64,000 nt of DNA, taken from positions 248,001 through 312,000 of the forward strand of contig NZ_JAIQZF010000004.1 in the NCBI RefSeq assembly GCF_020164585.1, given 5' to 3'. The notes beneath the pieces were generated by a model. The model did no database searches. It saw nothing but the letters and a program-made list of their open reading frames with translations, and was not told where the DNA came from. A program made the position numbers and the translations under genes. Every line of letters begins with the position of its first letter. Positions within the stretch are counted from its first letter, which is position 1. Shown in pieces: positions 18,295 through 27,356 of the stretch. The DNA is from Psychroflexus curvus (GTDB lineage: Bacteria; Bacteroidota; Bacteroidia; Flavobacteriales; Flavobacteriaceae).

Positions 18295-20220
18295 TTATTC
18301 AGCGTCTAAACCTAGAAACTCAGCTAAATCTAAAGCTTTTACTTCCAATCCTTTCTGATATTGTAAAAGATAGATAGCATCATTTTCATAACCAAGCGTA
18401 AAATCTTTCTGCACGTAATTGAATTTGTTTTCCGCATATTCTGTAAAGCCTTCAATTTCAGTAGAAGCCTGAAGCGTTTTTGCGTAGGCAAGTCTTAAAA
18501 GTAAATCCATCATCACATCATAACCTCTCATCACGTAGCGATTAGGATACACTCCATGCTTATTCACAAACGCATTGGAGTGACTATCTTCTGTTGTTAA
18601 TAACTGAGTTTTAGAAATTGAAGGAAAAGTGAAATTAAGATCGCTTAAATAATAGTTTGATATTTCGTCATCGTAAAAAGAATTCCTCTTGGAGGTGAAT
18701 AGCGTGATATCGAAACTATCTCTCTGAAATGATCTCAAAAAAGACACCGCCGATTCTGCAAGACCAAGGTTTTCGGTTTCTAAAATAAACCAGTTCGTGC
18801 CCAGTGAATCCAGTTTAGGTCTCAAATCTGATCTTTGCAAATAATCAGAATCAACCTGCCTTACTACTTTAAGACCAGGAAAGGTATGCGTGTATTTTCT
18901 CTGTATTGATTTTGAAATACTATCCGTAAGAATAACTAAATTTTCGTTGGTATGTTTTTTTTGTAGATAAGTAATTAGCACCTCCTGCATCTCTTCATCT
19001 TTAGGAAGCGTATTGAAGAGGTTTTGGAACTCAAACTTGGGATTTACCAATGGAGAAATAACTGGAACACCGTCATTTTTAAGATAATTGGCAACTACTT
19101 TTAAACTTGGGTCTAAAAGCGGACCAACAACCGCCTGAAAGTTTTTGAAATTTTCATTCAATTGTCCTCTTACGTAAGCAGGATTATTCCTGGTATCGTA
19201 CACCTCTAGATTTACTCTAATTCCTTTATTTCTGGCAGAATCAATAGCCATCTGAATGCCTTCATAAAAGTCCAATGATATCTTGAGTAAATTGCTGTCT
19301 TTCAACAAAGATTTTGAACTAATACTGTCAATCTCTGTTCTCTCTAAATTAAGAGGCAACATCAATGCAATATTTTTAGTATCAAAATAGTTGAGTTTAC
19401 CATCAAAAGTAAATTCCGTATACTTAGAATAATTTATTTTTTCGATTTGTGGTATTTTCAAAATAAGACCTTCACTTATTCCTTCAAATCTCAGGGAAGG
19501 GTTCGATTCTCTTAACTCCTCTTCGGTCACATCATAGTTTTGTGAAATGCTTTGGATAGAGTTCCCAGCATCTACTTCAAGAAAAGCATAATTTTGATTC
19601 TTTATTGATTTCGTTTGTGTAGTATCGATTGGTCGCTCAATAGTTAAAAATTGACCTGGCTGGATTTCCTTTTCATCTATTCCTGGATTTAAATCTTCCA
19701 GCTTCTCGACAGTTAGTCCATACTTTCTAGAAATGCCATATTTGGTTTCTTTAGGAAGAACCAAATGCTTGAGGGTACCAAAATCAGAGTTTTTTATACT
19801 TTGATTGATGTCTAGATCTTTATCTTTAAGCTCATAAGTCGGGATTCTTATAACATCGTTGTAATCCAATTCTCTTTCGTACAGGAACGGATTGTAAGTT
19901 CTAAGATCATTTACTTTCAGATTGTAAGATTTAGAAATGCTATAAAGCGTTTCTTTCGGGCTTACGTCATATGCGATGAGCTGAATTCTAGGGTTTAATT
20001 TAAAATTTGGTCGAGTAGGAACTACCAAAAGGCTGTTAGAAATATTCCTTTCATTAAGAACATTAGGATTTAATTTTTTTAAAGTAGTCAAATCAACCTG
20101 AAACTTGGAAGCTACATCTTCGAGATTTTCATTAGCTTTAGCCTCGTAAGTTCTTAAATCTTGAGCATTTAAGCTTAAAATTGAAAGCAGTAAAAAAATA
20201 CTTAGTAAAAATTTTTTCAT
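18295..20220 (-). CDS. LysM-repeat protein with periplasmic-binding-protein-like domain
   Basis: A 641-residue exported protein. The signal peptide is [20 protein letters not shown]. Four LysM-type units occur at about 22-68, 82-130, 150-198 and 214-260, each ending in a basic or hydrophobic 'xLxIP' strand. They are followed by a type 1 periplasmic-binding fold (about 280-640) with NIALMLPLNL, FYEGIQMAIDSARNKGI, VYDTRNNP and AVVGPLLDPSLKVV. LysM implies peptidoglycan attachment; the C-terminal domain resembles LivK/amino-acid ABC binding proteins, but no transporter genes are nearby. I start at the ATG at 20220, which overlaps the guaA stop as TAATG, so translation is probably coupled. An in-frame ATG three codons earlier lies inside guaA. 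Confidence 0.88.
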   Translation of the reverse strand: MKKFLLSIFLLLSILSLNAQDLRTYEAKANENLEDVASKFQVDLTTLKKLNPNVLNERNISNSLLVVPTRPNFKLNPRIQLIAYDVSPKETLYSISKSYNLKVNDLRTYNPFLYERELDYNDVIRIPTYELKDKDLDINQSIKNSDFGTLKHLVLPKETKYGISRKYGLTVEKLEDLNPGIDEKEIQPGQFLTIERPIDTTQTKSIKNQNYAFLEVDAGNSIQSISQNYDVTEEELRESNPSLRFEGISEGLILKIPQIEKINYSKYTEFTFDGKLNYFDTKNIALMLPLNLERTEIDSISSKSLLKDSNLLKISLDFYEGIQMAIDSARNKGIRVNLEVYDTRNNPAYVRGQLNENFKNFQAVVGPLLDPSLKVVANYLKNDGVPVISPLVNPKFEFQNLFNTLPKDEEMQEVLITYLQKKHTNENLVILTDSISKSIQRKYTHTFPGLKVVRQVDSDYLQRSDLRPKLDSLGTNWFILETENLGLAESAVSFLRSFQRDSFDITLFTSKRNSFYDDEISNYYLSDLNFTFPSISKTQLLTTEDSHSNAFVNKHGVYPNRYVMRGYDVMMDLLLRLAYAKTLQASTEIEGFTEYAENKFNYVQKDFTLGYENDAIYLLQYQKGLEVKALDLAEFLGLDAE

Positions 20221-21749
20221 TATTCCCATTCTATAGTTGCTGGTGGTTTAGAGCTGATGTCGTACACTACTCTATTAACGCCTTTAACTCGATTTATTAT
20301 CTGGTTGGATATTTTTTGCAAAAAATTATAAGGTAAGTCGACCCAGTCTGCTGTCATGCCATCTGTAGATTCTACAGCTCTTAAAGCTACAACTTTTTCG
20401 TAAGTACGCTCATCTCCCATTACCCCCACTGAATCAACAGGTAGAAGAATGGCTCCTGCCTGCCATACTTTGTCATATAAATGCCATTCTCTGAGTCCGT
20501 CGATGAATATCGCATCTACTTCTTGTAAAATATGTACTTTCTCTTTGGTGATATCACCAAGTATTCTGATAGCCAATCCAGGTCCAGGAAATGGATGTCT
20601 GCCTAGTAATTTTGAGTCTATGCCCATCTCTGCTCCAACGCGTCTTACTTCATCTTTAAAAAGCATTCTTAAAGGTTCAACCACTTTCAATTTCATGAAA
20701 TCTGGCAGACCTCCAACATTATGATGGGATTTAATTGTTGCAGAAGGACCGTTTACTGATATCGATTCTATCACATCTGGATAAATAGTCCCTTGAGCTA
20801 AAAACGTAGCATCTTCTACCAGAGACGCCTCATCATCAAAAACTTCAATAAAGGAGTTCCCGATAGCTTTTCGTTTTTGTTCCGGATCTGAAATTCCTTT
20901 TAAAGCCTCCATAAATCTGTCGGTGGCATCTACTCCTTTAACATTAAGACCCATATGTTTATATTGGTCTAATACAGATTCAAATTCATTCTTCCTCAAC
21001 AAACCATTATTGACAAAAATACAATGAAGGTTTTTGCCAATAGCTTTATGCAGTAAAGTTGCAGCAACTGTGGAATCTACACCTCCGCTGAGGCCAAGAA
21101 TGACCTTATCTGTTCCTATTTTTTCTTTCAATTCTGAAACCGTCATGTCTACAAAGGCAGAAGGTGTCCAGGACTGAGGGACTTCGGCAATTTTGACAAG
21201 AAAATTTTCCAGTAATTGAGCCCCATCGGTAGTATGATACACTTCAGGATGAAATTGAATGCCATAAGTGTTTTCACCTTCTATTTTGTAAGCTGCATTC
21301 AAAACATCGCTTGTACTTGCTATTCTTTCAAAATGATCTGGAAGATCCTTTATGCTGTCACTATGAGACATCCAGACCTGAGATTGCTCCAAAATATTTT
21401 CAAAAAGCAATTCGCCATCCTTTATGAAGGACAAATTTGCTCTTCCAAACTCTCGGGTATTGGAACCTGCTACTTCACCGCCAAAATTATGAGCCATGAA
21501 TTGAGCTCCAAAACAAACTCCAAGCAGAGGAACATGTCCTTTTATCTGACTAAGATCTGGTTGAGGAGCTTCTGCATTCCTACAGGAGAATGGACTTCCA
21601 GAGAGGATAACTGCCTTAAAAACAGATAAATCTTCAGGTAATTTATTGTAAGGATGGATTTCACAGTAGATATTAAGTTCACGAACTCGTCTTGCGATAA
21701 GCTGCGTATACTGCGATCCAAAATCGAGAATAAGGACATTTTTTTGCAT
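20220..21749 (-). CDS. guaA: GMP synthase (glutamine-hydrolysing)
   Basis: A 509-residue enzyme that makes GMP from XMP, glutamine and ATP. The class I amidotransferase domain (about 1-195) has [17 protein letters not shown], the nucleophile in [10 protein letters not shown] and the His/Glu in [11 protein letters not shown]. The ATP-pyrophosphatase domain has the P-loop [19 protein letters not shown] (about 218-236). The dimerisation domain ends in the hallmark [13 protein letters not shown]. Start: the ATG at 21749, preferred to an upstream TTG at 21755 that would lie within the promoter. An exact -7 box ends only 3 nt before this ATG, suggesting a leaderless mRNA. Downstream it is coupled to the LysM gene. 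Confidence 0.97.
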   Translation of the reverse strand: MQKNVLILDFGSQYTQLIARRVRELNIYCEIHPYNKLPEDLSVFKAVILSGSPFSCRNAEAPQPDLSQIKGHVPLLGVCFGAQFMAHNFGGEVAGSNTREFGRANLSFIKDGELLFENILEQSQVWMSHSDSIKDLPDHFERIASTSDVLNAAYKIEGENTYGIQFHPEVYHTTDGAQLLENFLVKIAEVPQSWTPSAFVDMTVSELKEKIGTDKVILGLSGGVDSTVAATLLHKAIGKNLHCIFVNNGLLRKNEFESVLDQYKHMGLNVKGVDATDRFMEALKGISDPEQKRKAIGNSFIEVFDDEASLVEDATFLAQGTIYPDVIESISVNGPSATIKSHHNVGGLPDFMKLKVVEPLRMLFKDEVRRVGAEMGIDSKLLGRHPFPGPGLAIRILGDITKEKVHILQEVDAIFIDGLREWHLYDKVWQAGAILLPVDSVGVMGDERTYEKVVALRAVESTDGMTADWVDLPYNFLQKISNQIINRVKGVNRVVYDISSKPPATIEWE

Positions 21750-21752
21750 AGG

Positions 21753-21760
21753 CAAAAGTA
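21753..21760 (-). promoter_or_regulatory. -7 box immediately upstream of guaA
   Basis: On the minus strand TACTTTTG matches TAnnTTTG exactly and ends 3 nt before the guaA ATG. The expected transcription start would coincide with or directly precede the start codon. Confidence 0.55.
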
Positions 21761-21819
21761 TAAATTTGCGATAAAACTGGCTTCCGTTTAGCTCCTCTTT
21801 TTTTACATTTAAACAAAAA

Positions 21820-22359
21820 ATGCTAAATCAGATTTTAGAAGACTTAAAAAACGAAGTGAAGTTCGGTTACCTAAAGAAAAAACACGCCTTTCGCTATCCG
21901 AGTTTAGCCAGTATTGAAGATAATACTCCTGTACAAAGGACTGTTGTCTTGAGAGATACAACAAAAGATTTTGATTTGATCATGTACACAGATGAGAGAA
22001 GTGACAAAATCAGTCAATTTCAAAATAATCCCAGTTGTAGTCTTTTATTTTATAATCACAAGAAACTTCTCCAAGTTAAGATTGAAGGTAAGATGAATAT
22101 GATTACGTCTGGAAAAGAATATGAAGACTACTGGAGTAGAGTGCAAGGAAAATCACAAAAGGACTTTATTACCAAAAACCCGCCTGGAACTCCTGTCGAT
22201 AATCCCGATGAAGTAGAATACAATGAAGACGAACACCATTTTTGTTTATTGAAATTAGTTCCAGAACACATGGAATTTCTTCAGTTGAAAAGACCAAATC
22301 ACATCCGTGCCAGATTTGATAAATCCAATAACTGGGAAGGCCAGTTTTTAAACCCATAA
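21820..22359 (+). CDS. Pyridoxamine 5'-phosphate oxidase-like FMN-binding protein
   Basis: A 179-residue split-barrel flavin protein of the PNPOx-like/Alr4036 type. Recognisable features: the N-terminal helix, then [18 protein letters not shown] (FMN-phosphate contacts), [39 protein letters not shown], and an acidic C-terminal region ending in [17 protein letters not shown]. The family includes PNP oxidases and many uncharacterised flavin reductases; it lacks enough PdxH C-terminal signature for me to call pdxH. It is divergent from guaA, with 70 bp between the starts. Confidence 0.8.
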   Translation: MLNQILEDLKNEVKFGYLKKKHAFRYPSLASIEDNTPVQRTVVLRDTTKDFDLIMYTDERSDKISQFQNNPSCSLLFYNHKKLLQVKIEGKMNMITSGKEYEDYWSRVQGKSQKDFITKNPPGTPVDNPDEVEYNEDEHHFCLLKLVPEHMEFLQLKRPNHIRARFDKSNNWEGQFLNP

Positions 22360-22360
22360 A

Positions 22361-22384
22361 AAAAGCGGCCGTCTGGCCGCTTTT
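22361..22384. terminator. Bidirectional intrinsic terminator
   Basis: AAAAGCGGCC, loop GTCT, GGCCGCTTTT: a perfect 10-bp GC-rich stem with A/T tracts on both sides. It lies between the PNPOx-like gene (+) and the CHRD gene (-). Confidence 0.9.
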
Positions 22385-22407
22385 AATTTGTAATTCAGAC
22401 AATAGTA

Positions 22408-24348
22408 TTAATTATTGGCACCTATATCGCCTTGCGCAACTATAGTGGCTAAATCATTTGCACTAAGATGAACATTAACGTATCCATCAAGTGTTAATAC
22501 ATCTTCATAACCGAATACTGTTCCATCATCTAAAGCTTCAACTTGAGATTGGCTCATTCCTGTCGTACCATCCACTGGTGTAAAGGTGTAAAGTATACCA
22601 CCTCCCATAGCTGCAGAATTTTCATGAATATGTGCTGGATGTGAACCACCATCCGGTGTTCCTGAAAGACTAATAGTTGCTAAAGCTGCACCACTTATTC
22701 TTTCCTCAAACAGCAGGCTACCGCTTATACCTGTAACATCCGCTTCATCAAGAGTATAAGTAACCGAGTTTCCGGTCAACTCATTTTCACCTATATCCCC
22801 CTGGGCAACTATAGTTCCTAAAGCATCTGAACTTAAGTGGACATTAACGTAACCATCAACTTCCAGCACATCAGCATAACCAAATGCAGTATCATCATTA
22901 AGAGCAGCAACATTAGATTTACTCATACCTGTTGTACCATCTACCGGAGTGAATGTATAAAGAATTCCCCCGCCTTCAGCAGCGGTATTCATGTGTATGT
23001 GTGCGGGATGAGAACCACCGTCAGGTGTCCCATCAAGACTGATTGTCGCCTGAGCTTCTCCGTTAACTCGCTCTTCAAAAAGTACAGTACCACTTATACC
23101 TGGTACAGCTCTTTCATTTAGTGTATAACTTTTGGATTCGCCTGTTAATTCATTTTGACCTATATCTCCCTGAGCAACTACAGTTCCTAAAGCATCTGAA
23201 CTCAAGTGGACATTAACGTAACCATCAACTTCCAACACATCAGCATAACCAAATGCAGTATCATCATTAAGAGCAGCAACATTAGACTTACTCATACCTG
23301 TTGTACCATCTACCGGAGTGAATGTATAAAGAATTCCCCCACCTTCAGCAGCGGTATTCATGTGTATGTGTGCGGGATGAGAACCACCGTCAGGTGTTCC
23401 ATCAAGACTGATTGTCGCCTGAGCTTCTCCGTTAACTCGCTCTTCAAAAAGTACAGTACCACTTATACCTGGTACAGCTCTTTCATTTAGTGTATAACTT
23501 TTGGATTCGCCTGTTAATTCATTTTGACCAATGTCTCCCTGAGCAACTACAGTTCCTAAGGCATCTGAACTCAAGTGAACGTTAACATATCCATCAACTT
23601 CCAACACATCCGCATACCCAAATGCAGTTCCATCATCCAAAGCACCTAAGTGAGTTTCGCTCATACCCGAAGTACCGTTCACCGGATTAAAACTATAAAT
23701 GATTCCTCCCCCTTCTACAGCAGAATTCATGTGAATGTGCGCCGGATGCATACCACCATCAGGTGTTCCATTTAGGCTAAGAGTTGCAAGAGCTTCACCA
23801 CTCATTCTTTCCTCAAAAAGGACACTACCGCTTATGCCTTCAACAGCTCTTTCATCTAAATCGTAACTTTTGGATTCACCGGTTAATTCATTCTGACCAA
23901 TATCTCCCTGAGCAACTACAGTACCTAAAGCCTCTGAACTTAAGTGAACATTGATGTAGGCATCGAGATCTGAAATATCTTCAAATGAGATAGCGGTCCC
24001 GTCGTCTAATGATGAAAATTCAGTAATACTTAGACCGGTAGCACCGTCAACAGGCTCTAATGAAACAATGATACCTCCGCCTTCTGCAGCAGAATTCATG
24101 TGAATATGAGCAGGATGCATGTTTCCACTGGATGTGCCCTCAACTTCTAAAATAAGCTGGACTGACCCACTTTCTAACTGGTTGAATGTAGCTTTTCCGC
24201 TAACACCGGAATTTGATTTTTCGCCCAAACCGTATTCCATGTTATTTAGAATAGGTTCATTGAATGGCTGAACATCATCATCATTACTACAGGAAACAAA
24301 TACTACCCCTATTAATAATAATAAACTTAATTTTTTAAATCTTTTCAT
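22408..24348 (-). CDS. Lipoprotein with five tandem CHRD domains
   Basis: A 646-residue surface lipoprotein: signal peptide with lipobox GVVFVSC (Cys about 20), then SNDDD, then five CHRD (chordin-like) domains of about 120-123 residues covering about 38-646. Each unit carries the MHPAHIH or SHPAHIH motif, an EGGGI or MGGGI turn, a P[VD]-GxTG segment, and ends DGYVNVHLSSDALGTVVAQGDIG. CHRD domains occur in eukaryotic chordin and in many bacterial secreted proteins; the role in bacteria is unknown, although the repeated His pairs could bind metal. Units three and four are identical in protein over about 123 residues, indicating recent duplication. Confidence 0.93.
   Translation of the reverse strand: MKRFKKLSLLLLIGVVFVSCSNDDDVQPFNEPILNNMEYGLGEKSNSGVSGKATFNQLESGSVQLILEVEGTSSGNMHPAHIHMNSAAEGGGIIVSLEPVDGATGLSITEFSSLDDGTAISFEDISDLDAYINVHLSSEALGTVVAQGDIGQNELTGESKSYDLDERAVEGISGSVLFEERMSGEALATLSLNGTPDGGMHPAHIHMNSAVEGGGIIYSFNPVNGTSGMSETHLGALDDGTAFGYADVLEVDGYVNVHLSSDALGTVVAQGDIGQNELTGESKSYTLNERAVPGISGTVLFEERVNGEAQATISLDGTPDGGSHPAHIHMNTAAEGGGILYTFTPVDGTTGMSKSNVAALNDDTAFGYADVLEVDGYVNVHLSSDALGTVVAQGDIGQNELTGESKSYTLNERAVPGISGTVLFEERVNGEAQATISLDGTPDGGSHPAHIHMNTAAEGGGILYTFTPVDGTTGMSKSNVAALNDDTAFGYADVLEVDGYVNVHLSSDALGTIVAQGDIGENELTGNSVTYTLDEADVTGISGSLLFEERISGAALATISLSGTPDGGSHPAHIHENSAAMGGGILYTFTPVDGTTGMSQSQVEALDDGTVFGYEDVLTLDGYVNVHLSANDLATIVAQGDIGANN
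22811..23548 (-). repeat. Recent 369-bp tandem duplication inside the CHRD gene
   Basis: Two consecutive 369-bp units, about 22811-23179 and 23180-23548, differ by only a handful of bases and encode the same protein sequence. The flanking CHRD units are clearly more diverged. The length is an exact multiple of three, so the frame is kept. Confidence 0.85.
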
Positions 24349-24458
24349 AACTATAATGTTTTATATATGTCATAGATACGAGAGAATGCAGGAAACGGAT
24401 TTAAATTTTTTGTTATAAATCTTTTTAATTAACGTTTTTTAACCTTCTCTTGCAATTT

Positions 24459-25091
24459 TTAAGGAATATTTAAATACTTATGGGTTTGCAACGAAATTCT
24501 CCATTTAGGGTGTTTCATAACGTATTCGACTATCTGAGGAGTCATTTTTTCTCTTACGCTCCACTCGGGTTGTAAAAAAAGCTCGCAGCTATCACTCACA
24601 TGTTCAGCTTGTTCTTCTGCAAACTTGAAGTCGTGTTTATTATAAATAATAACTTTTAGTTCATCTACACGGGGATAGATTTCTGGTTTAGGTAATTTTA
24701 TTTTTTTAGGAGATAAGCAAATCCAGTCCCACACTCCAGTCATGTCATAAGCTCCGGAAGTTTCAATATGAATGTTCAGTCCGTTCGCTTTAAGACCTTC
24801 TGTAAGTTGAGACATATCCCACGTAAGTGGTTCCCCCCCTGTAATGACTATAGTATTGCTGTATTTCTTTGCATTTTCAATTATAGATCCTATTTGAGTT
24901 GGCGGATGCTTTTCTGGATCCCAGCTTTCCTTAACATCACACCAGTGGCATCCCACATCACAACCTCCAATTCTTATAAAATAAGCAGCTGTTCCTGTGT
25001 GATACCCCTCCCCTTGTATAGTGTAGAATTCCTCCATAAGCGGAAGCATCACCCCTTTTTGAACAAGTTTTTCTATATTTTCATTTTGCAT
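24459..25091 (-). CDS. queE: 7-carboxy-7-deazaguanine synthase
   Basis: A 210-residue radical SAM enzyme that converts 6-carboxy-tetrahydropterin to 7-carboxy-7-deazaguanine in queuosine and deazapurine synthesis. The radical SAM cysteines are in GCDVGCHWCD with CxxxCxxC spacing. EFYTIQGEGYHTGTAAYFIRIGG is the diagnostic QueE N-terminal segment, and VITGGEPL is the SAM-binding strand. The start could be 25091 (MQNENIEK) or the internal ATG at 25049 (MLPLMEEF). A -7 box ends 4 nt before 25091, so use of the first ATG would mean a leaderless or near-leaderless message. No other queuosine gene is adjacent. Confidence 0.93.
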   Translation of the reverse strand: MQNENIEKLVQKGVMLPLMEEFYTIQGEGYHTGTAAYFIRIGGCDVGCHWCDVKESWDPEKHPPTQIGSIIENAKKYSNTIVITGGEPLTWDMSQLTEGLKANGLNIHIETSGAYDMTGVWDWICLSPKKIKLPKPEIYPRVDELKVIIYNKHDFKFAEEQAEHVSDSCELFLQPEWSVREKMTPQIVEYVMKHPKWRISLQTHKYLNIP

Positions 25092-25095
25092 CCTG

Positions 25096-25103
25096 CAAAG
25101 ATA
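25096..25103 (-). promoter_or_regulatory. -7 box immediately upstream of queE
   Basis: Read on the minus strand, TATCTTTG matches TAnnTTTG exactly, 4 nt from the ATG at 25091. It fits leaderless transcription from the first ATG, or a 40-nt leader if 25049 is the true start. Confidence 0.5.
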
Positions 25104-25205
25104 CTGAAAGCATTATTCGCATTAAAACTTAAATCTAAACTTATAAAGATCAAATGAGGCCATTATTATGGATGACTTTATTTATTTTTGAAAAAAAAAT
25201 AATAC

Positions 25206-25769
25206 ATGAAACTCATACCCTTATTTTCCATTCTATCTCTTATCCTATTTACGAGTTGCAATAGCTCAACATCTGAAACTCTAATTGCTAAAAACCAATT
25301 GGGGCTCCTCAACCCTGAAACTAAAATCGATGAATTAAGCCTTGTTTTAAAAAAAGATTCTGTTGCTGAATTTGATTTAAAATCAAGTTTCAATACGACA
25401 AATGAAATTGAAATTTTCAATAAAGAAGGCGAAATATCTCTTATCATTGAGCCCAATTATCAAAGCGATTCGTTGATAACCATAAGCGAAATTCAAATTT
25501 TAGATCCTAAGTATCAGACTAAAAAGGGCTTAACCATTGACAGTAGTTTTAAAACTATTTATAAAAATTATAAAATAGATAATATTCAAAACAGTATAAA
25601 TAGTGTGATTTTAAGCATAGATGAAATCGGAGCCTATTTAGTCATAGACAAAAAACACCTGCCAAGTAAGCTGAGATTTGATTCTGAAACAAAAATTGAA
25701 GCCAATCAAATTCCAAATGAAGCCCCACTTAAATACTTTTGGTTGAGATTTGAAAAATCCACCCCTTAA
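25206..25769 (+). CDS. Lipoprotein of unknown function
   Basis: A 187-residue lipoprotein with signal peptide MKLIPLFSILSLILFTSC (Cys about 18), followed by a mixed alpha/beta domain rich in Ser, Lys and Ile. Short KIDELSL and VILSIDEIGAYLVIDKKHLPSKL stretches suggest a small periplasmic beta-domain. I recognise no family. It leads a dense same-strand group, with 12 bp to the alpha/beta hydrolase, so it may be co-transcribed with it. Confidence 0.75.
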   Translation: MKLIPLFSILSLILFTSCNSSTSETLIAKNQLGLLNPETKIDELSLVLKKDSVAEFDLKSSFNTTNEIEIFNKEGEISLIIEPNYQSDSLITISEIQILDPKYQTKKGLTIDSSFKTIYKNYKIDNIQNSINSVILSIDEIGAYLVIDKKHLPSKLRFDSETKIEANQIPNEAPLKYFWLRFEKSTP

Positions 25770-25781
25770 TTTGTCTATTTT

Positions 25782-26630
25782 ATGAAAGCTTCAAAAAAAC
25801 TGGTTAAAAAATATCTACCAAAAATAATTGGATTAAGACTCAATTCCTTATTTCTTATCAAGCCAGAAAAAGCTGTGTTTAAGGCTTATGAATTATTTTC
25901 TTCACCAAGAAAAGGCCAAATAAAACCAGAACAGGAGATTTTTTTGAATAAGGCGAAAACGACATCCATAGAATACAACTCCAATAAAATACAAACCTAC
26001 CATTGGAAAGGAGAAGGTAAAACAGTGATTCTTATTCATGGCTGGGATAGCAATACTCACAGATGGAAAGATTTAATTAAAGATTTACAAAAAGAGAACT
26101 ACAACATCATAGCATTTGATGCACCAGCACATGGTTATTCTGAAGGTAAACTGTTGAATGTCCTAATGTATTCAAAATGTCTTAATCGCATGCTAAAGCT
26201 TTATCGAACAGAATTTGTTATTGGTCATAGTGTTGGAGCAATGGCGATTGTTTACAATCAGTACTTAAAACAAAGCTCTTTCGTTGAAAAATTAGTACTC
26301 CTTGGTGCACCGTCAGAAATGAGCGCTATCATGAGTGATTACAAACGCATATTAAGATTAAGTGATAAATTCATGCGTGCCCTGGAAGCTTATTTTAAGG
26401 AAAAATTTGATTACAACTTTAGTGAATTTTCGATTGCAGGTTTTGCGAAAAACATAGAAAAAGAGGCTTTGATTATTCATGATGAGTTTGATAGAGTAGC
26501 ATCAGTAGAAGCTGCAAAAGCTATTCATAAAAATCTTAAACACTCCAGGCTTAAAATTACAGAAGGTGCGGGTCACTCGTTAAATAAAGACGAGATTCGT
26601 AAGGAAATCTTGAACTTTTTAAATCAATAG
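25782..26630 (+). CDS. Alpha/beta hydrolase
   Basis: A 282-residue hydrolase. The oxyanion-hole HGWDSNTHRW (about 86-95), FDAPAHGYSEG, nucleophile elbow GHSVGAMA (Ser about 146), acid in IHDEFDRVAS (about 231) and catalytic His in GAGHSL (about 262) form a complete triad. The N-terminal 60 residues, with basic helix MKASKKLVKKYLPK, lack an obvious signal peptide. Substrate unknown. It is separated by 2 bp from the rluF-like gene, suggesting an operon. Confidence 0.88.
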   Translation: MKASKKLVKKYLPKIIGLRLNSLFLIKPEKAVFKAYELFSSPRKGQIKPEQEIFLNKAKTTSIEYNSNKIQTYHWKGEGKTVILIHGWDSNTHRWKDLIKDLQKENYNIIAFDAPAHGYSEGKLLNVLMYSKCLNRMLKLYRTEFVIGHSVGAMAIVYNQYLKQSSFVEKLVLLGAPSEMSAIMSDYKRILRLSDKFMRALEAYFKEKFDYNFSEFSIAGFAKNIEKEALIIHDEFDRVASVEAAKAIHKNLKHSRLKITEGAGHSLNKDEIRKEILNFLNQ

Positions 26631-26632
26631 AA

Positions 26633-27334
26633 ATGAATGAAGATGCTATCCGTATCAATAAATATTTAAGTCAGGCAGGTTTTTGTTCCAGGCGTGAAGC
26701 TGACAAACTCCTTGAGCAGGGGCGTGTAACCATCAATGGTGAGTTTATTGAAATGGGCACCAAGGTAAATCCCGGCGATCAGGTATTTGTGGACGGTAAT
26801 CTTGTAGAGAAAGAGACTGAGGAAAAGGTGTATTTAGCAGTTAATAAGCCGAAAGGCGTTGTATGTACCACAAACTCTAAAGTCGAAAAAAATAATATTG
26901 TTGATTTTGTCAATTATCCTACGCGTATTTTCCCGATAGGTCGTTTAGATAAAATGAGTGAAGGTCTTATTTTGATGACCAATGATGGTGAAATTGTGAA
27001 CCATATTCTAAGAGCGCGTCATTACCATGACAAAGAATATTTGGTTACTGTAGATAAAACAATTACAGACGAATTTATTTTAAAAATGAGAAATGGTGTT
27101 CCGATTTTAGATACCATCTCACGAAAATGTGAAGTTGAAAAGCTTGGAGATAGAAGTTTCAAAATTGTTTTAACTCAGGGATTGAATCGTCAAATTCGAA
27201 GAATGTGTGAAGCTTTAGATTATAGAGTAAGAACTTTGAAACGAACACGGATAAAAAATATTAAATTGGACTTAGAAAAAGGAGAGCATCGACATCTGAC
27301 TCCTGAAGAAATTAAAGATTTGTATCAAAAATAA
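26633..27334 (+). CDS. rluF: RluF-like 23S rRNA pseudouridine synthase
   Basis: A 233-residue pseudouridine synthase of the RsuA/RluB/E/F group. The N-terminal S4 RNA-binding domain (about 5-60: RINKYLSQAGFCSRREADKLLEQGRVTING) is followed by the catalytic domain with FPIGRLDKMSEGLILMTNDG (catalytic Asp about 105) and LTQGLNRQIRRMCEALDYRVRTLKRTRI at about 183-210. The NRQIRRMCEALDYRV segment is closest to RluF (U2604 in E. coli), so the symbol is likely but not proven. It overlaps nothing and is 2 bp downstream of the hydrolase. Confidence 0.85.
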   Translation: MNEDAIRINKYLSQAGFCSRREADKLLEQGRVTINGEFIEMGTKVNPGDQVFVDGNLVEKETEEKVYLAVNKPKGVVCTTNSKVEKNNIVDFVNYPTRIFPIGRLDKMSEGLILMTNDGEIVNHILRARHYHDKEYLVTVDKTITDEFILKMRNGVPILDTISRKCEVEKLGDRSFKIVLTQGLNRQIRRMCEALDYRVRTLKRTRIKNIKLDLEKGEHRHLTPEEIKDLYQK

Positions 27335-27356
27335 AAATAATTAAAACCCAACAGCT

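Noticed and set aside
19490-19515. GGTTCGATTC-like string suggesting a tRNA T-arm
   Set aside because: It lies within the coding sequence of the LysM protein and has no matching acceptor stem. I found no tRNA in the window.
21820-22359. Calling the PNPOx-like gene pdxH
   Set aside because: The split barrel is clear, but the C-terminal PdxH residues are not clear enough; this subfamily (Alr4036-like) is not proven to be a PNP oxidase.
22837-23490. Two identical-looking plus-strand open frames of 94 codons
   Set aside because: They are antisense shadows of CHRD units three and four and are repeated only because the CHRD units are.
22811-23548. Repeats as a possible CRISPR array
   Set aside because: The period is 369 bp, in frame, and encodes protein domains. 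There are no short direct repeats with unique spacers.
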